A stretch of DNA of 44,694 bases from an uncultured Caulobacteraceae bacterium (lineage in GTDB: Bacteria > Pseudomonadota > Alphaproteobacteria > Caulobacterales > Caulobacteraceae), in the NCBI GenBank assembly GCA_903923135.1, contig CAIXWN010000184.1, positions 1-44,694 of the forward strand, in the 5' to 3' direction. Below, in pieces: positions 1 to 7,328 of this stretch. How positions within the stretch are numbered: position 1 is the first letter of the stretch; each line of letters opens with the position of its first letter. The notes below the pieces were generated by a model. The model saw nothing but the letters and a program-made list of their open reading frames with translations, had not been told where the DNA came from and made no database searches. The position numbers and the translations under genes are program-made.

Positions 1-113
1 AGGACTGGCGACGCATACACACCCGCTACGACCGCTGCGCGCACACCTTCATGTCCGCCATCTGCATCGCGGCAACCGTCATCTTCTGGCTATGATCAAT
101 GAGTCCTGAGCCT
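1..113 (+). mobile_element. Right end of an IS5-family insertion sequence (transposase C-terminus, partial)
   Basis: Reading from base 3, an open frame runs off the left edge and ends at TGA 93-95. It encodes DWRRIHTRYDRCAHTF, then a hydrophobic tail ending IFWL. The W-R-R-I-x-T-R-Y-D-R/K signature followed by a short hydrophobic tail is how IS5-family DDE transposases end. About 17 bases after the stop comes CCTGAGCCTAG. CTAG (112-115) is rare in GC-rich proteobacteria and is a typical IS5-type target, so the element border is probably at about 111-113. The bulk of the element lies outside the window. Family assignment is from motif memory; the exact terminal inverted repeat cannot be confirmed without the left end. 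Confidence 0.72.
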
Positions 114-242
114 AGGTCGGCGACCGACGAATACGCCGTGATGATCGACACCCGCGATCCGCTGGACATCGGTCCAGCGGTCGGCGCAGTGGAAAACACC
201 GCCTATGTGGACAGCTGGAAGACCTCAGGCGACGCCCCATGA
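99..242 (+). pseudogene. C-terminal remnant of a homogentisate 1,2-dioxygenase-like gene, cut by the IS element
   Basis: An open frame from ATG 99 (inside the IS end) to TGA 240-242 encodes about 47 residues, including DEYAVMIDTRDPL and ending AYVDSWKTSGDAP. The pattern A-V-M-x-D/E-T-R followed about 20 residues later by Y-V-D-x-W matches the C-terminal end of homogentisate dioxygenases (AFMFETR ... Y.DCW). The next gene is a fumarylacetoacetate-hydrolase-family enzyme, the expected operon partner in tyrosine catabolism, and its ATG overlaps this stop (ATGA). Only the last 40 or so host codons remain; the first few codons come from the IS end. An intact copy elsewhere is possible. The family call is moderately sure because so little sequence is left. 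Confidence 0.55.
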
Positions 243-1249
243 AGCTGGCCTCGCTCAAGGGCGGCCGCGACGGCCGTCTGGTGGTGGTCACCCGCGACCT
301 GGCCTGGTGTGTGGACGCTTCTCCGGTGGCGCCCACACTGCAGGCGGCCCTCGATGACTGGGAGGCGATCGCCCCCCAGTTGATGGCTCTTGCCGAGAGC
401 CTTGAACACGGCGGCGTTCCGCGGCGACGGTTCCACGAACACGATGCGGCCTGCCCCCTACCCCGGGCGTACCAGTGGGTGGACGGCTCGGCCTACGTGA
501 ACCACGTCGTCCTTGTGCGGCAGGCCAGGGGAGCGGAGATGCCCGCGAGCTTCTGGACCGATCCCCTGATGTACCAGGGCGGTTCCGACGGCTTTCTGGG
601 GCCTCGCGATCCGATCCCCCTGGGCGACGAGACCTTCGGCTGTGACTTCGAGGCCGAGGTCGCCGTGATCACCGACGACGTACCCATGGGCGCCGACCGG
701 GACGCGGGCCTTGCGGCTGTCAGGCTGGTGATGCTCGCCAACGACGTGTCCCTGCGCAACCTCATACCCGGCGAACTCGCCAAGTCCTTCGGCTTCCTGC
801 AAGCCAAGCCCGCCTCCGCCTTCTCGCCCGTCGCCGTGACGCCTGACGAACTCGGCGGCGCCTGGCGGGACGGCAAGCTGTGCCTGCCCATCAGAGTGGA
901 GCTTAACGGGCGATCCTTTGGCGAACCGGAGGCAGGCGTCGACATGACGTTCGACTTCGGCCAGTTGATCGCCCATGCCGCCCGGACCCGCGCCCTTGCC
1001 GCCGGGACCATCGTCGGCTCCGGTACGGTTTCCAACAGGGGCGTTGACGGCGGCCCGGGAAAGCCCATAGGCCTCGGTGGCGTGGGTTACGCCTGTATCG
1101 CCGAACTCCGCTGCGTTGAAACGCTTCTCGATGGAGCGCCGGAGACTTCGTTCCTCAGCCCAGGCGATCAGGTCCGCATCGAGATGCGGGGCGAGGACCG
1201 ACATTCGATCTTCGGGGCGATCGAGCAGACCGTCATCGAAGCGGCCTGA
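239..1249 (+). CDS. Fumarylacetoacetate hydrolase family protein (probable fumarylacetoacetase)
   Basis: A 336-residue protein of the FAH fold, the usual size of the short bacterial fumarylacetoacetases that follow homogentisate dioxygenase. It probably hydrolyses fumarylacetoacetate to fumarate and acetoacetate, the last step of tyrosine/phenylalanine degradation, in the cytosol. Visible marks are the metal-binding E-x-E in CDFEAEVAVI (Glu138/Glu140), the later ANDVSLRN with a metal-ligand Asp, the active-site Lys region KSFGFLQAKPASAFSP, and the glycine-rich TIVGSGTVSNRG near residue 265. Its ATG overlaps the stop of the truncated upstream gene, so translation was coupled to it. With the operon interrupted by an IS, expression now depends on readthrough or an IS-borne promoter. 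Other FAH-family acylpyruvate or hydratase activities cannot be excluded. Confidence 0.8.
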   Translation: MKLASLKGGRDGRLVVVTRDLAWCVDASPVAPTLQAALDDWEAIAPQLMALAESLEHGGVPRRRFHEHDAACPLPRAYQWVDGSAYVNHVVLVRQARGAEMPASFWTDPLMYQGGSDGFLGPRDPIPLGDETFGCDFEAEVAVITDDVPMGADRDAGLAAVRLVMLANDVSLRNLIPGELAKSFGFLQAKPASAFSPVAVTPDELGGAWRDGKLCLPIRVELNGRSFGEPEAGVDMTFDFGQLIAHAARTRALAAGTIVGSGTVSNRGVDGGPGKPIGLGGVGYACIAELRCVETLLDGAPETSFLSPGDQVRIEMRGEDRHSIFGAIEQTVIEAA

Positions 1250-1275
1250 TCCCGCCAGCCGTCGGCCGGCTCCGG

Positions 1276-2055
1276 TCAGTCTGCGGCCAAAGTCGCCGGA
1301 TCGCCCTCGGTCACCGCCCCGCCAGCCACGACGGAGACGTAGATCCCGCAGTGCAGGTGGCCGTAGTGGTGATGCAGCGCGCCGACCAGGTCGATGTCCC
1401 GCTCGCCGGTGGCAGGGTCCACATGCGTCGCCATGCAGCGGACAATCGGTGAGAACACCTCGGCGGTCGCCTCGCCCAAGCGAACCCTCGACCCGACAGC
1501 GGCGTTCTCGATCCACGGCGCCCAGCCGTCCACATAGACATTGGCCCGAAATCGCAGCGGATCCACCGGCCGGCCGATCCGTTCGGCCAGATCCCTGACG
1601 CTGGCGAGATTGACGATCGACACATACCCCCGGGGATGATCTGTGAACCGATGCCCCGGCGCCTGGACGACCCTGAGCGGCCCCGAGGCCAACTCTCCCA
1701 GGCCCTCCGCCAGCCACGCCCCGAACGCTGTCCGGCCGGCCGGCTCCCCGAGAGCTCCAGCGAATCGTGGCCGGTCAGGCGCGACCGCGGTCAGAACGGT
1801 GGTGACCTCGTCATAGGCCGTTCGGATGCGGGCCACCTCGGCGATCTTGGCCAGCACTGTGAACTTCTGCTTGCTCAGCCACGCCGGGGTGACCGGATCG
1901 AATCCGGATGGTCCGTCCTCGATAGCGTAGAGGCGGTCGCAGGGAAAGAAGGCCCCTGGCGTGAGCGCCACCCCGCCCAGCCGCTCCGGGGTGAAGCCCT
2001 TCACCGGGTGACGCCAGAGGGAGGCAATGGGGCCTGAGCCCGCCAGGTCGGTCAT
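1276..2055 (-). CDS. MOSC-domain protein (MOSC N-terminal barrel plus MOSC)
   Basis: Starting at the ATG at 2055 gives 259 residues beginning MTDLAGSGPIASLWRHPVKG. S-L-x-R-(H/Y)-P-V-K-G is the classic opening of the MOSC_N beta-barrel found in YcbX/mARC-like proteins. The MOSC part near the C-terminus contains FSPIVRCMATHVDP, with the conserved Cys (in RC) expected to bind a molybdenum-cofactor sulfur, followed by G-E-R-D. Such proteins handle Moco or reduce N-hydroxylated compounds; the substrate is unknown here. A longer start at 2103 is open, but the MOSC_N motif begins right after residue 2055, so the shorter form is preferred. It is convergent with the FAH gene and divergent from the monooxygenase gene. 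Confidence 0.75.
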   Translation of the reverse strand: MTDLAGSGPIASLWRHPVKGFTPERLGGVALTPGAFFPCDRLYAIEDGPSGFDPVTPAWLSKQKFTVLAKIAEVARIRTAYDEVTTVLTAVAPDRPRFAGALGEPAGRTAFGAWLAEGLGELASGPLRVVQAPGHRFTDHPRGYVSIVNLASVRDLAERIGRPVDPLRFRANVYVDGWAPWIENAAVGSRVRLGEATAEVFSPIVRCMATHVDPATGERDIDLVGALHHHYGHLHCGIYVSVVAGGAVTEGDPATLAAD

Positions 2056-2248
2056 GATCGGATCCGTCGCTGTGCGCCCTGAGAGCAGCCGGAGCCAGAC
2101 CACGCCGCCGATTCTGCCTGCCCCTCAACCATCAGGAACACGAGGCGGCGGCCGGTCGCCGTGACAAGCCCGTCTGGCGCCGGAGCGCTTCCCATGTATT
2201 CTGCCCGCTGGCAGACGGGCGTAGACCCGACCGGACTGGGAGGCACAG

Positions 2249-4084
2249 ATGGCTTTGGACACCTTGGAACGGGCGAGCGATTCGGGCGGACAGGAGACGC
2301 CGTTCGATCCGGAGGCCCTGCGGGAGAGATACAGACAAGAGCGCGACCGGCGACTGCGTCCGGAGGGCAATGACCAGTATGTCGAGGTCAAGGGAGACTT
2401 CAGCCACTACATCGACGATCCCTACGTCGAGCCGGGATTCACGCGAGCGCCGCTGACGGACGGCGTCGACGCCCTGATCATCGGCGGCGGTTTCGGCGGC
2501 CTGATGGCCGGCGCCCACCTGCGCAAGGCGGGCATCGAACGCATCCGCATCATCGAGAAAGGCGGCGACTTCGGCGGCACTTGGTACTGGAACCGCTATC
2601 CCGGCGCCCAGTGTGACATCGAGGCCTATATCTACCTGCCGCTGCTGGAGGAAACCGGCTTTCTGCCGAAGGAGAAGTACAGCTACGCCCCGGAGATACT
2701 CGCTCACGCCCGACGCATCGGCGAGCATTTCGACCTCTATCGCGATGCCTGTTTCCAGACCCAGATCGCCGCGGTCACCTGGCTTGAGGAGGAGTCCCTC
2801 TGGCTGGTGACCACCAACCGCGACGACCGAATCCGGGCTCGCTACGTGGTGATGTCCAACGGGCCGCTCAACCGGCCCAAACTCCCCGGAATTCCCGGCA
2901 TCGACCGCTACCGCGGTCATAGCTTCCACACCAGCCGCTGGGATTACGGGTACACCGGCGGCGACACCACGGGCCACCTCGACCGGCTGGCCGACAAGAG
3001 GGTGGCCATCATCGGCACCGGCGCCACGGCCGTTCAGTGCGTGCCCCACCTGGGCCGTCACGCCAGGGAACTCTACGTCTTTCAGCGCACGCCGTCGTCG
3101 GTGGACCTGCGCGGCAACAGCCCGACAGACCCAGCCTGGGCGGCGAGCCTGACGCCTGGATGGCAGAAGCGCCGGATGGACAACTTCAACCTGCTGGTCA
3201 GCGGCCTGCCCCAGTCAGAGGATCTGGTCAGCGACGGCTGGACGGACATCATCCGCAACCTGTCAGCCATGGTCCCGGCGCGTATGGCCGAGGGTTCGGC
3301 GATGAAGTTGGAAGATCTGGCCCGCGAGGTGGAGCTGGCGGATTTCCGCAAGATGAACCAGATCCGCGCCCGGGTGGACGCCACGGTCCGGGACCCGAAG
3401 ACCGCCGAGGCGTTGAAGCCCTGGTACAGGCAGTTCTGCAAGCGCCCAACCTTCAACGACGACTACCTGACGACCTTCAATCGACCCAATGTCACGCTGG
3501 TGGACACGGTTGGCAGGGGGGTCGATTCGGTCGCCGAAACGGGCCTGATCTTCGACGGCGTGCACTATGAGGTCGACTGCATCATTTTCGCCACCGGCTT
3601 TGAGGTCGGCACCGCCTATACGCGGCGAGCAGGCTTCGAAGTCATCGGGCGCGGCGGCCAGACCCTGAGCGACTACTGGGCCGGCGGCATGAAGACCTTG
3701 CACGGGTTCTACAGCCACGGTTTTCCCAACTGCTTCCACCTCGGCGTCACCCAGAACGCGCTCACGGCCAACTTTCCCCACATGCTGGACGAACAGGTGC
3801 GGCACGTGGTCGAATTGATCCAGCAGGCCGCGGCGCGCCAGGCCCGGACGATCGAGCCGACCGTCGAGGGTGAGGCCGGCTGGGTGGAAACCATCCGCAG
3901 CAGCCCGCAGATGAACCAGGAATTCCGCCGCGACTGCACGCCCGGCTATTACAACGGCGAAGGCGTCGTCAGCGACGGGCGGGGCATCTTCGACGAACTC
4001 TACGGCCCGGGACCCGTGGCCTTCTACGACCTGGTCCGGCAATGGCGGTCGGAGGGCGGATATGAGGGGCTGAGGATCGCCTGA
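2249..4084 (+). CDS. Type I Baeyer-Villiger flavin monooxygenase, long (N-terminally extended) form
   Basis: A 611-residue FAD/NADPH monooxygenase. An N-terminal extension of about 70 residues precedes the FAD Rossmann motif GGGFGG (near residue 76), followed by GGTWYWNRYPGAQCD. The type-I BVMO fingerprint appears as YRGHSFHTSRWD (consensus F-x-G-x3-H-x3-W-D/P, with Tyr for Phe). The second, NADPH-binding motif is IIGTGATAVQ. The extension and length fit the cyclopentadecanone-monooxygenase-like group (about 600 residues), which acts on large cyclic ketones and steroids; the substrate here is inferred only at the level of a bulky ketone. GGGAGG lies about 8 nt before the ATG. It heads a plus-strand set with two MaoC genes and stands opposite a P450, suggesting one catabolic route. 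Confidence 0.88.
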   Translation: MALDTLERASDSGGQETPFDPEALRERYRQERDRRLRPEGNDQYVEVKGDFSHYIDDPYVEPGFTRAPLTDGVDALIIGGGFGGLMAGAHLRKAGIERIRIIEKGGDFGGTWYWNRYPGAQCDIEAYIYLPLLEETGFLPKEKYSYAPEILAHARRIGEHFDLYRDACFQTQIAAVTWLEEESLWLVTTNRDDRIRARYVVMSNGPLNRPKLPGIPGIDRYRGHSFHTSRWDYGYTGGDTTGHLDRLADKRVAIIGTGATAVQCVPHLGRHARELYVFQRTPSSVDLRGNSPTDPAWAASLTPGWQKRRMDNFNLLVSGLPQSEDLVSDGWTDIIRNLSAMVPARMAEGSAMKLEDLAREVELADFRKMNQIRARVDATVRDPKTAEALKPWYRQFCKRPTFNDDYLTTFNRPNVTLVDTVGRGVDSVAETGLIFDGVHYEVDCIIFATGFEVGTAYTRRAGFEVIGRGGQTLSDYWAGGMKTLHGFYSHGFPNCFHLGVTQNALTANFPHMLDEQVRHVVELIQQAAARQARTIEPTVEGEAGWVETIRSSPQMNQEFRRDCTPGYYNGEGVVSDGRGIFDELYGPGPVAFYDLVRQWRSEGGYEGLRIA

Positions 4085-4101
4085 CCCGCCGCAGCCATCC
4101 G

Positions 4102-4121
4102 GTTGACGTCGCAGCGTCAAC
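4102..4121. promoter_or_regulatory. Perfect 7-bp inverted repeat between the BVMO and maoC genes
   Basis: GTTGACG (4102-4108), a 6-base loop and CGTCAAC (4115-4121) form a perfect inverted repeat 18 bases after the monooxygenase stop and 54 bases before the next ATG. The right arm is followed by TTCGTT rather than a T-run, so a Rho-independent terminator would be weak. It could instead be an operator for a dimeric regulator or an mRNA processing hairpin. No regulator gene is nearby. Confidence 0.4.
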
Positions 4122-4175
4122 TTCGTTCAGATCAGCGGCTCCCTCGAAGAGGGGCCGCCAGCAAGAGGAAACGCC

Positions 4176-4673
4176 ATGGCCGTAAAGACTTTTCCCGTGG
4201 AAGCGTCCCACATCCTGATGTTCGCCAGGTCGGTCGGCGACGGCAACCCGGTTTACGCCGACGCGGACTACGCCCGCACGACCGAAGCGGGCGGGATCAT
4301 CGCCCCGCCCACTTTCGCCCAGGCCAGCGCCCAGTTCGACCCCGATTACTTCCTTCGGCCCAAGCCCGGCAGGCCCTGGTTCGGATCGGGAAAGAATCCG
4401 ACCGGCCTGGTTCGGGAGGAAGGCGGCGGCGGCGGTGGGGCGGCGGCGGGGCTGCACGCTGAACAGCACTTCGAATACCACCGTCACCTGAAGCCCGGCG
4501 ATGTGCTCACCGCGACAAGCCTGCCCGGGAAGACCTGGGAAAAGGAAGGCCGGAGGTCCGGGAAGCTCATCTTTTCCGAATCCGTGACGGAATACCGAGA
4601 CCAGAACGGTGAACTGGTGATTACGGCCCGCGGCGTCGGCGTGCGCACCGAACGCCCAGTCGATCAGAAATAG
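4176..4673 (+). CDS. MaoC-like (hotdog) dehydratase, N-terminal-type subunit
   Basis: A 165-residue single-hotdog protein beginning MAVKTFPVEASHILMFARSVGDGNPVY, which resembles the 'MaoC dehydratase N-terminal' (FAS1_DH-like) family. The D-G-N-P sequence occupies the place of the hydratase D-x-N-P-x-H motif but the catalytic His is replaced (NPVYADADYA), so this subunit probably lacks its own active site. It would pair with the next gene as in the heterodimeric enoyl-CoA hydratases of steroid and mycolate pathways (ChsH1/H2, HadAB types). A run of six Gly and three Ala (residues about 85-93) comes from a GGC/GCG repeat tract at 4420-4450 and looks like a flexible loop. AGAGGAA before the ATG is the ribosome site. 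The stop is 9 bases before the next start, so the two form an operon. Confidence 0.8.
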   Translation: MAVKTFPVEASHILMFARSVGDGNPVYADADYARTTEAGGIIAPPTFAQASAQFDPDYFLRPKPGRPWFGSGKNPTGLVREEGGGGGGAAAGLHAEQHFEYHRHLKPGDVLTATSLPGKTWEKEGRRSGKLIFSESVTEYRDQNGELVITARGVGVRTERPVDQK

Positions 4674-4682
4674 GAGGGTCCC

Positions 4683-5102
4683 TTGGCCTTGAAAGCGAGC
4701 GACCTGAAGGTCGGCGACACCCACACGGCGCGACTGGTCGATGACCTTAAGCGCACCCAGATCGTGCAATACGCGGGCGCCTCGGGCGACTACAATCCGC
4801 TGCACAGCGACGAGATCTTCACCACCAAGGTGGCGGGTTACCCGTCAGTTTTCGCCCACGGCATGCTGACCATGGGCATGACGGGCAAAATGCTCACCGA
4901 CTATGTCGGTGACGCCCGGCTGACAAAGTACGGGGTGCGCTTCACCAGCCAGGTCTGGCCCGGCGACACCCTTGACTCCACGGCCACGGTCAAAGCTCTG
5001 ACCGAGCGCGACGGAGTCAGACTGGTGGAACTCGACGTCAGGACCGTGAACCAGAACGGCGTCGAGGTGCTCAGCGGCTACGCCGAGGCCCGTGTCGACT
5101 AA
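4683..5102 (+). CDS. MaoC-like (R)-specific enoyl-CoA hydratase, catalytic-type subunit
   Basis: A 139-residue hotdog hydratase. The R-hydratase signature is clear: YAGASGDYNPLHSDE, with catalytic Asp (in SGD) and His (in PLH), then FAHGMLTMG. It hydrates enoyl-CoA or dehydrates 3-hydroxyacyl-CoA, probably as a heterodimer with the upstream subunit that lacks the His. The start is TTG at 4683, chosen because AGGAGGG ends 4-5 bases upstream and the family N-terminus follows at once. The gene is convergent with the P450 gene. Company with a BVMO, a P450 and a thioesterase points to degradation of a branched or cyclic acyl chain; the true substrate is not visible. Confidence 0.85.
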   Translation: MALKASDLKVGDTHTARLVDDLKRTQIVQYAGASGDYNPLHSDEIFTTKVAGYPSVFAHGMLTMGMTGKMLTDYVGDARLTKYGVRFTSQVWPGDTLDSTATVKALTERDGVRLVELDVRTVNQNGVEVLSGYAEARVD

Positions 5103-5126
5103 GCCTCTGCGCCGCCGGACCACCCG

Positions 5127-6395
5127 TCAGCGGACCGGGTTCGACCCGGGCTCATCCCGGCGGGTGAACCGGACGCGGAGTTCCTTCATCGGGTGCAGCA
5201 AAAGGCTAGGGTGGTGCGGTGGCTCAGGCAGCGGGCGAGCCAGCTCGATATCCCCTAGTCGCGCCAGAAGCGCGGTGAAACCGGTGAGCAGCTCCTGCTT
5301 GGCCAGGAGGCGACCGACGCAGAAATGCGTGCCGTTGCCAAAGGCCAGATGCGCGGCGGCGTTCTTGCGCTCGATATCGAAAACGTGCGGGCACTCGAAT
5401 TTCGACGGGTCGTGGTTGGCCGCGCCATAACGCACGATCAGGGTCGCGTCCTTGGGGATCACCGTTCCGCTGACCATGACATCGCGCGTGGCGCGACGAA
5501 CCAACCCCTGCACGGGACTTTCGTAGCGTAGCGCCTCTTCGGTGAAGTTGCGGATCAAATCCGGGTTCGCCCGCAGCTTGGCCATCTGGTCCGGATGGCG
5601 GAGCAGCAGCCAAAGTCCGTTCGAAAGGGCGCTGATCACCGTGTCGTAGCCCCCCGAGATCAGTTGGTGCATGAGGTTCTGAAGCTCATGCATGGACAGC
5701 GGCTCCTCGCCCTCGCTGGTCGCGTGGACCAGGGCCGATATCATGTCGGGTCTGGGATCCGTGCGGCGGCTCTCGAACATTGTCGCCAGAAAATGCTGCA
5801 TTTCCAGTTCGGTCTCGGCCACCTCCACGAGTTCGCTCTCGGTCAGAGGAACCATCGCCGGAGCCAGGATTGAGTCCGCCCAACGCTTGAAGGTGCCGAC
5901 ATCGTCACGGTTCAGTCCGAGCTGTTCGGCGATAATGATCCCTGGCATCGGCAGGGCGAATTCGGAGACGAACTCGCATTCCCCGCTGTCGATGAAGCCG
6001 TCAATCAGGCTGTTGGTGACAGCCTCGATGTGGGGGATCAGGGCGTTCACCCGCTGGATGTTGAATACCTGATCGAGCAACCGGCGATACCGCCCATGCT
6101 GAGGCGGATCGGTGCGCTGCAGGGTCTGGACGTGGGCCCAGCCCCGCTCTTTGAGGATTCGGTGATGAATATGATAGATAGAGCCGTTCACCCCGCCGGC
6201 GGCGATGGTGTCGTTGGAAAAGGTTTCGGGATCGCGCAGCACGGCGCGCACGTCGTCGTAGCGGCTGATCACATATATACCGGTCTCGGGCATGAGATAG
6301 ACCGGTCGCTCCTCATGCAGCAGGGCGTAGAACGGTCGCGGATTGCTCTGGACCGATGGGTCCAGAAGGCTGAAATCCTCCACCCTTGCGTTCAT
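5127..6395 (-). CDS. Cytochrome P450 (soluble bacterial class)
   Basis: A 422-residue, full-length soluble P450 with no membrane anchor. The I-helix is LISGGYDTVISAL, with Gly-Gly and the acid/Thr pair that activate oxygen. The K-helix E-x-x-R is in EEALRYESPV. The heme loop is HLAFGNGTHFCVGRLLAK, with the thiolate Cys near residue 358. The start is the ATG at 6395, because GGGAGG lies 6 bases upstream; a GTG directly in front (6398) would be too close to it. No ferredoxin or ferredoxin reductase gene is adjacent, so redox partners come from elsewhere. The likely role is regioselective hydroxylation of a hydrophobic substrate shared with the neighbouring BVMO and MaoC genes (inference). Confidence 0.93.
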   Translation of the reverse strand: MNARVEDFSLLDPSVQSNPRPFYALLHEERPVYLMPETGIYVISRYDDVRAVLRDPETFSNDTIAAGGVNGSIYHIHHRILKERGWAHVQTLQRTDPPQHGRYRRLLDQVFNIQRVNALIPHIEAVTNSLIDGFIDSGECEFVSEFALPMPGIIIAEQLGLNRDDVGTFKRWADSILAPAMVPLTESELVEVAETELEMQHFLATMFESRRTDPRPDMISALVHATSEGEEPLSMHELQNLMHQLISGGYDTVISALSNGLWLLLRHPDQMAKLRANPDLIRNFTEEALRYESPVQGLVRRATRDVMVSGTVIPKDATLIVRYGAANHDPSKFECPHVFDIERKNAAAHLAFGNGTHFCVGRLLAKQELLTGFTALLARLGDIELARPLPEPPHHPSLLLHPMKELRVRFTRRDEPGSNPVR

Positions 6396-6445
6396 CACGT
6401 GCCTCCCGCGGACTCAACGCGGGCCTGATTGCCGCGGCTGTAATC

Positions 6446-6458
6446 GTGTAACGGTGTA
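6446..6458. promoter_or_regulatory. Candidate operator/promoter element of the P450 gene (GTGTA direct repeat)
   Basis: In the 114-base gap between the P450 and the thioesterase gene, the only AT-richer stretch contains GTGTA at 6446-6450 and again at 6454-6458, 8 bases apart, flanked by TAATC and GTATT. It lies about 50-60 bases upstream of the P450 start. The spacing and composition suit a regulator site or a -10 region, but no clear -35/-10 pair can be assigned. Confidence 0.3.
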
Positions 6459-6509
6459 GCGTATTCTTGGCTGCCGCGCGACAACCTGCCTCAAGTCTGG
6501 CCCGACCCG

Positions 6510-7328
6510 TCAGTCGGCGATGGGGCGTCCGATCCAGATCTGCTGGCTGCGGGCGAGCAGTTCGCCGGTCGCCGAGAACAGGGCTGTTCCAGCCACCCGC
6601 TTTCGACCGCTCGCCTGGACCGGCCAGGCGGTGACAATGCACGTCTCGCCGGCCGCCGGCCGACGCAGTATCTCGCAGGTCATGGTGCCCAACAGGCCCG
6701 CTCCCCCGCCCTGGTCCACCCAGGCGACTGAGCCGGGACAGTCCAGCGCCGCCCAGACAGCGTCAAGCCGCGCAACCCCATCCGGACCGGCGAAATTGGC
6801 GTGAACCCTCCAAAGTCCCGCAACCAGACCCGGCTCGCCGGCGTGAAGCCGGCCGACGAAGACCCGCAGGCCGTAGCCCTCTTCGAGGGCGTCGGCGCAG
6901 GTGAAGCAGACCGGATGGAACGGCCCGGACAGGCCGACGAAGCCGCGTCCGGCGACCTCGGCTTCGGCGAGGGTCGGCGGCGCCGGCGGAATAGGGAAAT
7001 CCGCGGGATCGCCGGGCCGGGCCTCGGCGATCAGCTGTCCGTCCAGGCCGGTCAGTCGCGCGATCCCGTTCCTGCGAACGACCCGCAAGGGCGTGTCGAG
7101 GGCGATGGGCGCCCGCAGGACCCCTGTGACCACCGACGCGCCCAGGCCCCCCGCAAGAAGGCCGCAGACATAGCCGCCATTGCCCGAATTGGGCGGTCCG
7201 CGGAACTGCGGGGTGACGATGACCTCTGCGACGAGGTCGGGTGCGGCGATGTTGAAGGTCAGGCTGCGGCGGCCCGTGGCGGTGGCGCGTCGTTGAGTCG
7301 CGCCACAAGCGCCTCGTACTGCGACCAC
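6510..7328 (-). CDS. Thioesterase-like hotdog-fold protein (acyl-CoA thioesterase type)
   Basis: Up to 272 residues. The N-terminal hotdog segment has [20 protein letters not shown], a signature of the thioesterase-like superfamily in which N-G-G-Y recurs, and the C-terminal part has a second hotdog-like stretch ending [13 protein letters not shown]. It probably hydrolyses or binds an acyl-CoA. The start is uncertain. The only in-frame ATG/GTG/TTG before the conserved region is GTG at 7328, which overlaps the upstream pckG by 70 bases and has no visible ribosome site. From there to the motif there is only a CTG overlapping the pckG stop (CTGA). The true N-terminus may therefore be at the CTG, giving about 250 residues. 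It follows pckG on the same strand, so it is probably in the same transcript. Confidence 0.72.
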   Translation of the reverse strand: MVAVRGACGATQRRATATGRRSLTFNIAAPDLVAEVIVTPQFRGPPNSGNGGYVCGLLAGGLGASVVTGVLRAPIALDTPLRVVRRNGIARLTGLDGQLIAEARPGDPADFPIPPAPPTLAEAEVAGRGFVGLSGPFHPVCFTCADALEEGYGLRVFVGRLHAGEPGLVAGLWRVHANFAGPDGVARLDAVWAALDCPGSVAWVDQGGGAGLLGTMTCEILRRPAAGETCIVTAWPVQASGRKRVAGTALFSATGELLARSQQIWIGRPIAD

